Origin: Glebionis coronaria
Taxonomy: Eukaryota > Streptophyta > Magnoliopsida > Asterales > Asteraceae
Length of the DNA stretch: 64,000 nucleotides
Assembly: GCA_025667525.1 (NCBI GenBank)
Contig: CM046875.1
Coordinates: forward strand, 292,125,147-292,189,146
Reading direction: 5' to 3'
Shown: positions 11,201 to 23,045 of the stretch, one piece after another
Layout: each line of letters opens with the position of its first letter
Numbering within the stretch: the first letter of the stretch is position 1
Notes under the pieces: model-generated
Databases searched by the model: none
What the model was told of the DNA's origin: nothing
What the model saw: the letters and a program-made list of their open reading frames with translations, nothing else
Translations under genes and position numbers: made by a program

Positions 11201-11640
11201 TGAGACAGTCTTTTGTGCCACAACCAATTGACACTTTCAGAGGCTTTAGCAAGAAAACAACTTGAGCTGTCTTCAGAGCACATAGCCATGTTGATGACAT
11301 AAAAATCTCTCCTTCTAGGTGAAACCAGCACAACATCATTGTTTTTGTTGAATATGGTTCCCTGAGTCTTAGTAAACAAAACCTTATAGTCAGCATCACA
11401 CAATTGGCTGATGCTAATAAGATTGTGTTTAAGACCATTCACATATGCAACCCTGGTAAATGTAATTCCATTGCAGTTCACTGAGCCATATCCTTCTGTG
11501 TCACCTGAAGAGTTATCTCCAAACACCACTTTAGGACCTGGCTCCTTTGAGTATCTGTGCAGGTATTGTTGAATCCCTATCATGTGTCTAGAACAGCCAC
11601 TATCTAGATACCATACCGATTCCTTGAGATATTTCTGCAC
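8247..11640 (-). pseudogene. pol: Element C pol: protease, integrase, reverse transcriptase, RNase H (broken)
   Basis: Polyprotein that processes Gag, copies the RNA and integrates the DNA. In order: protease with intact active site (WYLDSGCSRHM), the GAG-pre-integrase zinc region (WLWHKRLSHLNF), integrase core (HMDLFGPV, DNGTEF, GVAERRNKTLIEAARTM), reverse transcriptase ([23 protein letters not shown], catalytic IYVDDIIFGS) and RNase H (SSAEAEYVAAASCCAQ), ending GMLNISKPVA. Breaks: TAG near 10873 (fits CAG), TAA near 10400 (fits CAA), TGA at about 9310 in place of the Trp of PRAWY, a one-base insertion in an A run near 8835, and TAG near 8614. The frame is -1 relative to gag. An acceptor-like CTAAT...TGTGCAG lies at about 11656-11635. 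Confidence 0.9.
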
Positions 11641-11657
11641 AGATACATAGAAACAGA

Positions 11658-14195
11658 TTAGTTCCTATGGTGAACCCACTTTCCAGTGGGTTCCCTGAAT
11701 TGCTTATTAGCAACTCTTGTGTTCCTGAAAAACTTTTGGCGTTGTGAGGGACAGTTCATTGTTTCATGGTTATAACTTCCACAGATATCACACCCAGGGA
11801 AGTCACCACACTCGTCTGAGTGATGGTCTGTGAACCCATAGAATTTACAGGGAGGATAAGGTTTGTAATTTCCCTGTTGTCTTTTGGAACTTTGTGGTCT
11901 GTCCCTAGAGGGTGTCTGAGCTCTTTTAGCTGCCATGTGTCTGTCATGATCTAAGGTCGAATGGTGAGAGTTTTTACATACATTGCAATAAGGTTTGATT
12001 AACCTTTCCCCTTTGGGTTCACCTAGAACTGACTTGGGTTCATGAGAAGTAGAGCATTCAGCGGAAGGCTTAATGTGTTGTTTCAAGAGTTCTACTTCTT
12101 TCATAAGAGACAACAGGCGATCTTCAGTGGTAGGGTCAACCTTACTCACAGATTTAGTAGCAACATGCTTAAAAGCTACTTGTTTACCAGTTTGTTTAGC
12201 AGACACATGAAAAACTTTAGCTGGAGGATTCTCAATATCAGTCCTAAGTTCACCCTTATCAGATCTAGAAGAACTGCTGGGTTCAACTCCAGAGAGTTTT
12301 GGCAGGGAGGGTAGCTCAGCCATATCTTCAGAGACAGGATCATTAGTCACAGTGGTATCTGACATATTAATAGTCTCTATAGATTTAAAGACAATGTCTT
12401 TGGGTTTGGTAAGAATCTTCAGCTTATTTTTCTTAACAGATATATCCCTTTTTAAGTCAGCAGGCACTTCATCCCTAAGCAATTGATCTATGGTAAACCT
12501 AGCACACAGCTATTTTTCAATAACTTTGTTCAATTCAGAGACTTGATCATTTAAAGCAATGTTTTTCAAGGTTAATCTAGATACTTCATTTTGTAGGGAT
12601 ATTTTCTCTAAATTAACCCGCCTGAGAGTATCACATTCAGCTTTAGCATTTAGCATTTCAGATTTGACAGAGTGAAACTTATCAAGTAGGTTCTTTCTTT
12701 GTTCCTCAACAAAGTGTAAGTCAACAATGGTGTAATCAATGACATGCTTACGTTCATCACTATCAGACATGGATAGAAGCCTGTGTACCTTTTTCATTGT
12801 GATGTCAACCCATTGTCCTGATCTTGCATCACCCTTTCCAACAGCTGGTTCATCCTCAGCTATCGCCATGAAAGCCCTAACTCTGGTGGTGTCTTCTTCA
12901 TCTGAAGTCAGTGGCTCATCATTCCAATCATAAGTTTCAGCAACCAACCCTTTCTCTGTCTTTTTTTCACCACCCTTCTTCTTGGACAGAGCTTCAATCT
13001 TCAAGTTCATTTGTTCTAACTCAGCTTTAAGTGCCTTGTACTTATTTTTGTAATCTTTCTTCTCTGTGTCTGAGGAGTTGGATTGAGATGAGTTGTTATG
13101 TTGTTTGAACTTGTAAGGTTTGGATGAAGATGATGGATAAGAGGGTGAGGATGTCTTGGTGGAAGGACAGTCTTTTTGAAAATGTCCAAGCTTTCCACAG
13201 GCAAAGCAAGTTTCTTTTGACCTGTCAGTTGGTTTACTTGCTGATCCTACTCTTCCTGATCTTTTGAAGTATCTTCTTTGGTTGGCTAGCAAGGATCTTT
13301 CATGAAACTCTGCATTAAGGTTTGTCAAGAACTCTTGGCTGCTACGGGTATCTTCTTCAACGTCAGAATCGCTGTCATGATGATGTGTTGCAGAGATCAA
13401 GGCTTTGGAAGAAGCTCCTTGGACCACAAATCTTTCAGTCTCTGACTTGTAAATAGTATCAATCAAACCTTCTTCGTAATTATACTTTCCATAAAGCTGA
13501 GCAAGTGTGTCATTTTTGATTGAGTTGTTAGCCCTCTGAGTCTGATTCATACTCAGCCATTTTCTTGGAAGGTTGTTGACAAAAGTGGCATTGATCTCAG
13601 CTTGACCAATAGTGACGTCATTCATTGCTAGGTCATTGAAAAGAATCTTCAGCCTTGTATAGGTTTGCTGAACCTTTTCACCTTCAAGTGATTTAAAGGC
13701 ATTGAACTGAAGTCTGAGTGCCTGAATTTTAGTCTCTCTTGTTTCAGAGGGTCCTTCATGTCCAAGGATGAGGTCTGTCCACATTTGTTTGGCTGTGGGA
13801 CATTGAATGACAGACTTCATGATATGCTTGGGAAGACAGGATATTATGATTCTTTTGAGATGTTTATCTTGATTTGCCAATTTCCTATCAGCTGGAGTCC
13901 ATTGTTTGAGAGGTTTGGGAAGAGGGTTTTCTTCAGTGGATGTAAGCGCCATGGGAATATAAGGACCATTTTCTAAAATTTCTAGAAGAAAAGGTTCAAG
14001 CCCATCAAGATATACAAGAAATTGACTCTTCCAACTGGCAAAATCTTCTTCATCAAATACTGGTACACTTGTGACGTGTGATCCACCTCTTGAGTCAAGA
14101 AGTTGGGGTAGATCATCGTCATTAGCAGGAGGGTTGAGTCTTGGTGAAGATGGGTTTGTGGAAGGTGATTGTGGTGGGTTAGAGGTTTCTGGCAT
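11658..14195 (-). pseudogene. gag: Element C gag (one in-frame TAG)
   Basis: Large Copia Gag, about 845 codons, starting MPETSNPPQSPSTNP. Residues about 45-260 hold the UBN2-type capsid domain (FASWKSQFLVYLDGLEPF, PTAKQMWTDLI, QTYTRLKILFNDLAM). A CCHC zinc knuckle follows (CFACGKLGHFQKDC, 13203-13162), then a Lys/Glu-rich coiled coil, and further Cys/His clusters near the end (CNVCKNSHHSTLDHD, CDICGSYNHETMNC) that likely bind RNA. A TAG at 12510-12512 interrupts the frame after IEK; the frame continues to a TAA at 11658. Length and multiple Cys/His clusters fit SIRE-type Gags (family inference). Confidence 0.88.
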
Positions 14196-14255
14196 GGTAG
14201 ATCTTGATTATAAAACTGAGAACGATGTTTCTTGATGGTTTTAATATCAAACACC

Positions 14256-14267
14256 GCTCTGATACCA
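14256..14267 (-). other. Primer-binding site of element C (initiator tRNA-Met)
   Basis: Minus strand TGGTATCAGAGC, two bases inside the 5' LTR. This is the standard plant Copia PBS. Confidence 0.92.
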
Positions 14268-14269
14268 AT

Positions 14270-15014
14270 TGAAAGTCCCTAATCAATGCAAGAAACCCTA
14301 ATCTTAACTTAATCAACACAAGGTATTACTTTTCAAACGTAATCTTATTATTGTATAATAAAGAATTACAAGTGTTATGGATAACAAAGTTTGATGAGAA
14401 TGTGTTGTGCACACTTTGAACAACTATAAACCCTAACTTATGAATACAGTTGTAGCTGTTTGATTCACTAAGTTATATGCAATAATGTTCTTAATATCTC
14501 AAAGTGTTAAACATTAATGCATGGATGCACATCCTATTTATAGTGTTACGAGATTGACCTAAATAGTACTTGATGGTGACTACACACGCTTTTACAAGTT
14601 CCCACATCAGTCACATGATGTCCTTCTATTCTTGGTAGTCTTCCATTATGCTTTAAGGAAACAGTTGTCAAAACAGTTTCCTTTTTCTTCATAGTCTCGA
14701 ACACACAAATGGCATGTCCAAAGTGTGCTGAGAGTTATCAGGGTATTGCCAACCCTGTTAACTCTCAACCCCTCAGAGTCCCTGATACACCTTGGCTGTT
14801 ATCCATCACAGCCAATGAGTATGTCTTCAGGTAATCTTCTACTTCCCTGACAATGTCTCTGACATTGACTCCTCTGAGGTTGCTCACAGAGACTTGGATC
14901 TCTGTGAGTCTTGCGAAACTTGCATGCCTCCTAGGCACAGGCAAGGGACTATCTAACAGCCTAATTATGTTTAAATCAATGATCAGGGAATCTAACAAGT
15001 TTAGATTCCCAACA
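14270..15014 (-). repeat. 5' LTR of element C
   Basis: 745 bp, paired with 2821-3565. Minus-strand TATA box TATAAATA at 14535-14542. It is followed by the TSD copy TCAGC at 15015-15019, after which A gag resumes. Confidence 0.93.
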
Positions 15015-15019
15015 TCAGC

Positions 15020-17414
15020 AAACCCCGGTATGACCGAATTCACCCGCATGATGGCTGAAATGAACAAAAATATCTTGCTCATCGCTTCAAACCAACAACA
15101 ACAAGTTAAAGCGGTAACACCTTCTTGTGAGACATGCGACGGTCCTCACTCATACACTGATTGTCCTTCTACTCAAGGCAATCCGAAAAACGTGTATGCT
15201 GCTTATGGTAATTATTCACCGGAAAATTACCATGCTCGACCTCAAGGGGATCGACATTTGCTAAGTTACCGGTCCAACAACTACCTTTCACCCGATTTTT
15301 CTCCTCAAAACCAAAACCCCAACAACAATTATAATAGAAGCAACCAAATCCCACCTAGAGCTTCTAATCCTTATCACCCACCTACTCAACAAGCCCCACC
15401 AATTAATCAAGATGTTGAAGCTTTAATGAGAACCCAAGGAGAGCAAATCAAGAATCTGCAAAGCCAAATTATCAGCTTGAAAGGGGATATCACCAAGCAA
15501 GGGAATGACATTAGATCTGAGCTTTGAAATGATATACAATCCTCCTTCAGCAATCAAACGAATGATTTGAAGAATATGCTGGCTAGTTTCTTACCCACCA
15601 CTCAACCCTCTACTTCGAGTTCTCTACCTTCAAACGCCGTCACCAATCTGAGAGCGAATGTGAGTGCTATTACTACCCATAGTGGAGTTACTTTAGTAGG
15701 ACCACCTATCCCGCCCCCATCATCAACACCTCCTCCACCACCATTTATCCCTACTACTCCCACACCTAGTATTAGTACACCATTACCGTCTCCGCCTTGT
15801 CGTGACGAAGTACCCAAGAAGCACCCTTCAACATCTCAACCTTCACCAACTCAACCTTCACCTTCTACACCTCCACCACCCAACCCCAGCATTCCTTACC
15901 CTTCTCGACTCAACAATGCTAGAATTTTGACTAAGAATGACCTTCAAGTCGCTAACCTTTTGGAAAAGATAGCCGGAATGAAAATCACCTTTACCCTTGT
16001 TGAAGCTCTTGCTCAAATGCCACAATTTGTCAAGATGTTTAAGGAATTTCATTGCAAGAATGAGAAGATGGCCGAGTTTGTTAATACCCGATTGAATGAA
16101 AATTGTTCTGCCGTCCTTTTTAAAGAACTTCCGGAAAAACTTGGAGATCCCGGTCGTTTTGTGCTACCTTGCACTTTTAACCAAACCGACAAATTTACTG
16201 CCTTAGCCGATCTCGGGGCAAGTATAAATTTGATGCCTTTAAGTGTTTGGAAAAAGTTATCATTGCCCGACCTTACACCCACCAAAATGACTCTTGAGCT
16301 AGCCAATCGCACTCTCGCTTACCCCGTTGGTATTGCCGAAGATGTGTTCATTAAAGTTGTCACATTCACTTTTCCGGTCGACTTCGTCGTTGTTGATTAT
16401 GAAATGGACCCTCGTATTCCGTTAATACTTGGACGCCCATTTTTGAGAACCGGTCGAGCGTTAATAGATGTGGATAAAGGTGAGCTCATCTTAAGAGTCG
16501 GGGATGATGCAAAAGTTTTTGAAATGGGGAAGCTTGCAAGCAAATCCTATGGAAGAGAATCAGCGAATATGATAAATGTGCTTGATGATTTTGTCGTCTA
16601 CAACAATCCTCTATTCGATTCTTGCAATGATAATCCACTGTTTCAAGATGATGTGGATGATTCTCTCTCCAATTTGGAACCTTCACCCATATATGATTCT
16701 CCACTGATCTATGATTCTTATGAGGATGATTCTAGCTTCGATGGAGATGATTATGATGACTTTACTTCCGAGTATCCCGACATGCCCACCTATGATGATT
16801 TTGATGAGGCCGATACTCTCTCGAGTGATTCTTCACATGGTGAAGATCCTCCTCCTACATCACTTGATCCTACTTTGGATGATTACTCATTTGAGGAAGA
16901 CTTCTCTACTTTTCTCAATACATACTTCCCTCATGAGAGTGATGCTCCTCCTTTAGATTTTGATGATTATGGTCTTGACCCTACTTCGGATTTGAAGAAA
17001 ATTCTTTCAAAGGAGAAGAAACCGGACGACACCAACATCCGTAGCACGTATGTTTTGACACCTCTTTGTCCACCTTCTGAGGACGAGGTTGTGCATTTTC
17101 TTAGCGGATCTTCTTCAAATTCTGCTGAGCCTGAGTGCTATTTTCCCCTAAAGGAAAAGGTGTTCGACCCCGGTATTGCACTTTTTAAGCCATCTCAATA
17201 TCCGTCTGATGAAATAAAAGGAAAAATATTTGGAACTTATGAAGATATGCTTGCACCTCTTCACCCTTGCTCCCACCGTGCTCCATCTTTGCTTAAGGGA
17301 ACCTTGCCTACTCTTCTTTGGCTTGCCTTGTTCGCCTTAAGCTTGTGCTATTTGATGGACAAAAACTATGTCTTTGATCCCGGTGGATGTGTTTCATGCT
17401 TTTTCTTATGCTAA
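15020..17414 (+). pseudogene. gag-pro: Element A gag-protease, 3' part (one in-frame TGA)
   Basis: Continues A gag after the C insertion (ANPGMTEFTRMMAEMNKN). A zinc-knuckle-like CETCDGPHSYTDC follows at about 15130-15170, then a Gln/Asn/Pro-rich linker, a TGA at 15525-15527 that fits CGA-to-TGA, and a long Pro/Ser/Thr-rich stretch (15570-15900). The retroviral-type aspartic protease has the active-site motif ALADLGASINLMP near 16200 and the flap-to-C-terminal part IPLILGRPFLRTGRALIDV near 16415-16470. An acidic Asp-rich tail runs to the TAA at 17412. DLGAS rather than DTG/DSG is usual for Athila/Tat proteases (family knowledge). No reverse transcriptase follows. Confidence 0.88.
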
Positions 17415-17771
17415 TCAAGGTCGAGTCAGGCTCACGACTCGGTAAACGAAAATCAAGCGCTTCTTGGGAGGCAACCCATGTATCTATCTTTAAGCTATTT
17501 ATATCCTAAGTGTAGGGGAGACCCGTTGGTGTTTGCTATTTCCTCTCTTCTCATATTTAGGGATTCGAGCGCTCAATGATCCACTCTTGATGATTTTTGA
17601 CGACCCGTGATTCCGTGTTTCCGTCTTCCCGGTTCTATCCTAAACTCTTTTCGATTCACTATTTTATATTTCTCAATATTAAATAGGAATCTCTTTAGTT
17701 GTCTTTTCCTTAGCGAGATTTAAACAAAGTGCACAATGTCCTAAGTATAGGGGAGTTTACTCCCACATGCT

Positions 17772-17793
17772 TAAACATTGAGGACAATGTTTA
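17772..17793 (+). other. Internal AGGA-loop hairpin of element A
   Basis: Stem arms TAAACATTG and CAATGTTTA pair over nine bases around the loop AGGA. Six bases on is the PPT-like AGTGTAGGGGGGA. The counterpart in E is at 38358-38377. Confidence 0.75.
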
Positions 17794-19400
17794 TATTAAG
17801 TGTAGGGGGGACTTCTATCGAAGTTAAGTGGCCTTTTCCTTGTATTTGTCCTCATTTTAACCGGAAAATCAATTTTTCGACATTTTTCAAAATTTTTGAT
17901 CTATTTTGGCCTATTAGTTTTTCCCTTTGTATAGTTATTTTCTTTCTTTATTAGAATAAATTTTAATAAAGTGGTTTTAATTTTCAAACGTTGTGAATCT
18001 TTTGACTCAACCCGAGTTTACTTATCTAAGTTTACTCTAGCTAGTATCCATAACGTGTTTAAGTCAAGTTTTGCTAGGCTTTTATATAGGAAGCTATAAA
18101 ACACGAAAGTCTTAACTCTCACGGGTTAAGAACAAGAACTTTTCGCAAGTTCCTATAATTGATCCTAGAGAGTCGTTTATCAAGGGAACTTTAAGATGCG
18201 AATTCTAAACTTGAAAAAGTCTAAGAATTTGGAAGATCCTATAGATGACTCGAAAACCCAAAACTTTGATTTAATTGGCTAAGCATCCACGAGTCTCATT
18301 CCTTGAGATTTTAAATTATGGAGAACGAGAGATGATAGAGTCAATTATAAGTTTGGTATTCTTTCGTGAATTTATGTGAGTTAATTATGAGCCTATTCTC
18401 CCATCGCTTGCTAATAAATTTATCTGCAATAAATAAGGTTGTACGATTTGAAAAGTTACTTAGCTTCTAGCCCAAGATCGTTTAAAAGTTGCTTGATATG
18501 GATCAGAGTTCATAGACGAGGCATAACTTATTGAAGCGAGATGCAAAGATTGGCGAGTTCGAAAAGGCCCTAACAAGGCATGAGGGCTACATTTTGTTGC
18601 TAAAGATCCAAAGTGATGTGAAGAATCATTTATCGAAAATCAATATGAAGGATCGAGACACACGACGAAAAGAAAATACTCTCGTAAAGATCATGGAGAA
18701 GTCTATCCAAAAAGGCCCTAACAAGGTACGAGGATAAATAGATCCAAGTCCAAAAAGGAGGCGGATCGTTGTATATCAAAGTCCAAAATAAAGATTGGAG
18801 AAAAATGAAGAAGTCGTGGTCCAAATATGAAGAATCTCTCAAAAATTCAAGTGAAGAAATTCCTATTATGAAGAGAAGACCATTATTTCATGAACATCTC
18901 TCAAGATTTGAAGTATGAAGTCGCTGCCAAATATCGGTCTGAGAAAGGTCTCAAATCGCGAAGCGAGTTATGCCAAGATATGAACTTTTTGAGGTCCCGA
19001 GAAGCAGTTTTAAAAGATTTTGTCCATTATCTAACTATTGATTAAATCGTCCCACTTTATTTTAAGACTTAATAACTATTGAAATAAGTCAAACAATGCA
19101 TTCTCGTGATCATTCAAGACAACAATAAAATATAAGAGATACACCTAGGAATAAGGGAGTCTAAGTGAATAATTGGCCCACATGAGTTCGTGTTAGTTTG
19201 CTAACTTGTAATAACAATGATCTCGTTTTTAAGCTTGGTATTGGAACGTGAAACTTGAGGATGATGATCATTCATGACTTTTCCAAAACCCTAAGGTATG
19301 TCTTTGATTTCTTTACTTGTTTTATTATTTTCTATATCTTTAATAAAGGCCAATGTGGATTGATTGTGACGAAAAGTATAATCTTGCTTTGTAACTAATG

Positions 19401-19423
19401 CATTGCATGAGGACATTGCAATG
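19401..19423 (+). other. Terminal AGGA-loop hairpin of element A
   Basis: Arms CATTGCATG and CATTGCAATG pair over nine bases with one bulged T, around loop AGGA. Four bases on is the PPT. The same fold occurs in A2 (55026-55048) and E (40095-40117). Confidence 0.75.
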
Positions 19424-19426
19424 GTC

Positions 19427-19440
19427 AAGTGTAGGGGATT
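19427..19440 (+). other. Polypurine tract of element A
   Basis: AAGTGTAGGGGATT directly before the 3' LTR start TGATAGG. Confidence 0.8.
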
Positions 19441-21299
19441 TGATAGGTGTGTAAACACCCATCCTTTTTACCACTTAATTACAATAATAACCGAGCCAAA
19501 ACGTGTATTTTATGTCGTAAATGTCGGAATTATGCGTGGTTTGTGTTTTTGTTGTGATTTAGGACGAAAATGTGAAAAGGGGAGAAAACACGGGCATTCA
19601 CGGGCTTTTATCGAAGAAAAAGACAAAAGACGAAGTCAAGAAATCAAGAGTGCAAAAAGAACGGAAGTCCAAGACCAATTCTGAAGATTTATCGAAGAAA
19701 AAGTCAAAAGACCGAAGTTTACTAAAAGCCGAAGAACTCAAGTCTAATTTATTGAAGAAATTACAAGACGAGTTTATTAATCCCGAGACAAAGTCAAAAG
19801 TCGAAGAATTAAGAAGACAAGGACTTAATCATGCAATTAAAGAAAGAAGAAAGAGGGGAGGAAGCTTCCTAAGCACCTCCCTAATCCTCCTATAAATAGG
19901 CCTTAGTTCATTTCATTTCATTTTGTTGGCTAAGTGTGACAATTAGTCTTCCACCCTTTTAATTACTTGTTCTTTAAATTCATGTCAATTTAAATACATT
20001 ATCTTGCACCTTAAATTCATTTAATTTCAAGTAAGTTTCCTTTTAATTATTGTTAATCTTTACTTTTATTGTTAATCTCTTATCTTCCTTTCTTGTTTAA
20101 TCTTTGATCTTTATGCTTTATTGTTTATGTTCATGTTCTTAAGTTTTTATTAAATTGATTAAGTGGGTTTTGATTATTTTGATTATTATTGTTAGTGTTA
20201 TTGATTTGGATTGATAGGTTATTGTTATTAGATCATTTGTGATTAGTCCTGTTTAATCTTTTGGTTGATTTGGATTAGTTATTGTACAGATTCGTGTTAC
20301 TTTTGTCCCGTGTTCTTCGTGACTGTTTTTGCCAGGTTTATTCCGAATCAAGGGTTTCAAGCAGGTTGTTCCAAATCAAGGTGGTGTTGTGATTATTCCG
20401 AACCAGGCAAACATTCCGGATAAGTGACATATTCCGGATCAGTTTGTTATTCCGGATCAACAATTATTCCGAGTAAAGGGTGCTCATTCGGAACATTCCG
20501 GATCAGGGAACTCATTCGGAACATTCCGGATCAGTGCTACATTCCGAACCAACTTTCATTCCTGATCAAGGTCGTTTATTCGGAATATTAAACATTCCGA
20601 ATCAGTGAACATTCCGAATAAAGGAAGATATTCAGAACCAAGTAATATATTCCGGATCAACAACTTCTTGCGAATCAAAGGTTGTTCATTCGGAACATTC
20701 CACATTCCAGATCAAGGGGTTGTTCATTCGGAATAACTTGTATTCCGGATCAAGGAGTTTATTCGGAATATTCCGGATCAAGGTTCTGTTTAGTTATTCC
20801 GGATAAGTGTTGTGTCTTGATTATTCCGAACGAAGAAGAATTATTCCGGGTGAAGGTGACATTCCGAACGAGTATTATTCCGAGTGAGGTATTTTTAGTT
20901 TATTTTTAGTTTTAGTTTATTTTAAGTTTTAAGCTTTATGTTTCCCGCCTTTTTCCTTAGTCGCACTTTAAATTTACTTGCCTTAGATTTATTTTAAGCC
21001 TTGCCTTAGTTTAAGTTTTAGTTACGTTTTAAGTTTGCCTTTAGGATAGTTTTAAGTTCGCGTTATTTACGTTAATTGCCTTTTACTTTTCGTCACGCTT
21101 TAAATTCTTGTCATTATTTTAAATTAGATTTAGATTTATTTTTCTTGCCACTTACTTTAATAGTTTTTGCACCTTTAATTTTACTACAACGACACAACAT
21201 TTGTTTCGACCAAAGACAGCTGAGTCGCACGTTAATCCAATAATCAATTCGATTAGACCACTTCAACGAACAATTTTCCTAACTAAAACCTAGTTATCA
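19441..21299 (+). repeat. 3' LTR of element A (complete, 1859 bp)
   Basis: Starts TGATAGG, ends TTATCA. TATA box TATAAATA at 19891-19898. Paired with 1-1757. A TTCCGGAT-type array fills about 20339-20886. B gag codons resume immediately after it. Confidence 0.9.
20339..20886 (+). repeat. TTCCGGAT/TTCCGAAT motif array in LTR A (right copy)
   Basis: Counterpart of 798-1343, with units such as ATTCCGGATCA and ATTCGGAACATTCCGGATCA. It holds a few more intact ATTCCGGAT units than the left copy. Confidence 0.85.
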
Positions 21300-22457
21300 A
21301 TTCTCTCATAAAATGACCCATTCTATGGCAATTGTAACACTCAACCTTGGATTTATCAAACCTATCAGTATCTTTAGCATTAAATGTCATCTTCTTCTTG
21401 AATCTTCTATTCCATCTATTGGCCCTTATGCTTACAAGTGCCATAATCCACTTTATGTCCATCTCCTCTAAATTCTCATCACTGATTTAATCAAGGTCCT
21501 CATATTTAATCACTGAACCATTAGGCAATGCAGCAATGTATGCACACACTGTATCTAGATTAATACCAGCAGGTTTAATCCTTGGTGAGTCAACATTGTA
21601 TGTGTCAGCGTCTGAATGTGGGGCACTAACAAAGCTTGATCCAACGTTGACACAAGGTGATCCAGTAACGGGGTGCACATATGACTCCCTTTGATCAAAT
21701 TGACCTTCATTATGTGAGAAGAAAGCCATGTTTCCAGAGGTAGAGTTGCTTCCTTGATCCAAAAGGATTTCATTCTCTACAATTTCAGTTTATTGTAGAC
21801 GTCATCAAAAGTGGAACTTTTGTGAGCATTGGTAGCAATAATAGACCTTGCTTCAATCTTCCATGCATCACCAAGACTTTTAAGGAAAGTGGTAATGATA
21901 TCAGCATCATCATACACTGTTCCCATAAAGGAAAATTTGCTTGTGATATCAAGAAGTCTGCTTCTCAACCCACTTAGCTTTTCATTGGGAAGAGCTTTGA
22001 ACATAGCATACTCATGCAAGATTTGCTTCTTCTTCTCTGAGGTAGTATCATCATTACCACCATAATTGACTTGAAGGGCTGCCCAAAGCTCTTTGGCAGA
22101 CTCAAAACCTCTATACTTGTGCTGATTTGCTGGTCCCAAAGAAAGTTTGAGAATGCTTAGAGTTTTCATGTCATTCCTTCTCTTTGCAATGTCCTTATTT
22201 GAGACAACTCTTCCATCTGAAGGTCTTTCTTTTAGATCCTATTCAGTTGAGCCCTGAATTGATCTTGCAACAATAGCAGCAGTAATCCTAGCAGCCTTAT
22301 CAAATGTGTTTCCATATTCAATAATTTCCCATAGAGTGTGATCATGAATTTGAAGATACTTCTCAAAATTGAACTTCCATAGTTCAAAGTTGTCAGGGTC
22401 TAGCATGGGGATTTTTAGATTGTGACTAGAGGAGGAAGTCATCTCTGGAGTAGACAT
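21300..22457 (-). pseudogene. gag: Element B gag (broken; cut inside the zinc knuckle)
   Basis: Starts at the ATG at 22457 (MSTPEMTSSSSHNLKIP). UBN2-type Copia capsid domain: LWKFNFEKYLQIHDHTLWEI, FESAKELWAALQVNYGG, LRSRLLDITSKFSFMG. Breaks: TAG at about 22239, a one-base frameshift near 21781, and TAA at 21487 (fits CAA). The last visible codons, CYNCHRMGHFMRE, are a CCHC zinc knuckle lacking its final Cys because A inserted there. About 385 codons remain. Confidence 0.85.
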
Positions 22458-22536
22458 CTTGTCCGGTTTTTAGGGTTTCTTGAAGAATTAGGGTTTTTAG
22501 GGTTTTGTGTTCTTCTAGATCAACGTTTCTCAACAA

Positions 22537-22548
22537 GCTCTGATACCA
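22537..22548 (-). other. Primer-binding site of element B (initiator tRNA-Met)
   Basis: Minus strand TGGTATCAGAGC, two bases from the LTR end. Confidence 0.9.
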
Positions 22549-22550
22549 CT

Positions 22551-23045
22551 TGTTGATCCCAAACTTAGATCGATTTAGCTTTGTGTAAACGAGATTGAAT
22601 CAAGTTAAACACTTAGAGAAACTTTGTTGTATATGAAACGATCTAAGTATTATGCAGAATTAATACTTAGAACAATAACACACAAAACAAAATAAACCAA
22701 ACTTTCACTTTGATTGATGATCGAACTTGTGTATAATAAAAGTGTAAAATGTATATTAAACTAAAAACCTAAAGGCCTCCTTTAATAGATTAAGGAACCT
22801 TGTACAAGATTCTACGTATCAGCTATTTTAGGTAAAGATAAACATAGAAAATACATTGTCGAACATATCTTTACTAGAAACAGAAAACGTGTAGACTAAG
22901 TAATCTATCAGTTCTTGGACTTCTTCTCATCAGCGCTTGATTTCTTCTTGTCAACGCTTGATCTGACAATGCTTGATTTCTTTCTATCAACGTCCAATTA
23001 ACTCCTGTCAGCGTCTAAGTATCTTGGCTCATTTTATTCCCAACA
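22551..23045 (-). repeat. 5' LTR of element B (495 bp)
   Basis: Minus strand begins TGTTGGGAATAAAATGAG and ends GGGATCAACA, with TG...CA and short inverted ends. The partner LTR is outside the window. Confidence 0.85.

Larger units (their letters stand above)
2821..15014 (-). mobile_element. Element C: complete Ty1/Copia retrotransposon with a third ORF
   Basis: Full-length minus-strand element: two 745-bp LTRs, PBS complementary to initiator tRNA-Met, gag, pol (protease, integrase, reverse transcriptase, RNase H), an extra ORF in two exons, and a PPT. TCAGC flanks it at 2816-2820 and 15015-15019, a perfect 5-bp TSD. The domain order with integrase before reverse transcriptase is Copia-type. 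A large Gag and an additional ORF after pol recall the SIRE/Maximus lineage, which is my inference. LTR copies differ at about 20 sites by eye. Several nonsense codons and frameshifts make it defective now. Confidence 0.93.
17415..19426 (+). other. Non-coding 3' region of element A, conserved in element E
   Basis: About 2 kb without a credible ORF on either strand. It contains a CGAGTC...GACTCG hairpin (17422-17441), three internal PPT-like tracts (AAGTGTAGGGGAG near 17508, AAGTATAGGGGAG near 17744, AGTGTAGGGGGGA near 17799) and a 9-bp-stem hairpin with loop AGGA at 17772-17793. From about 18055 on it aligns closely with 38605-40120 of E, for example around TATATAGGAAGC, GGAGGCGGATCG and GGATCGAGACACACGACGA. 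This takes the place of pol. Confidence 0.8.
1..21299 (+). mobile_element. Element A: Athila/Tat-like Ty3/Gypsy retrotransposon, gag-protease only, interrupted by C
   Basis: Outer element of the left third, running off the left edge inside its 5' LTR. Its parts are: 5' LTR to 1757, PBS at 1760, gag-protease ORF 2010-2820 plus 15020-17414, long non-coding 3' region, PPT 19427-19440 and 3' LTR 19441-21299. The PBS matches the tRNA-Asp type used by Athila elements (family knowledge) and the protease has the DLGAS motif of that clade. No reverse transcriptase, RNase H or integrase is visible on either strand, so A is non-autonomous. Its LTRs differ at roughly 2-3% of sites by eye. It was inserted into the Gag zinc-knuckle codons of element B; the left duplication lies outside the window. 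Confidence 0.88.
21300..23045 (-). mobile_element. Element B: Ty1/Copia, 5' portion (rest lies left of element A)
   Basis: Minus-strand Copia element seen as a 495-bp 5' LTR, PBS and gag. Gag is cut at 21300 by the 3' LTR of A, so the remainder must lie left of the window. To its right, AAGTC and following bases match the 3' internal region of the A family (compare 19086 onward). B therefore sits inside A2. Confidence 0.85.
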
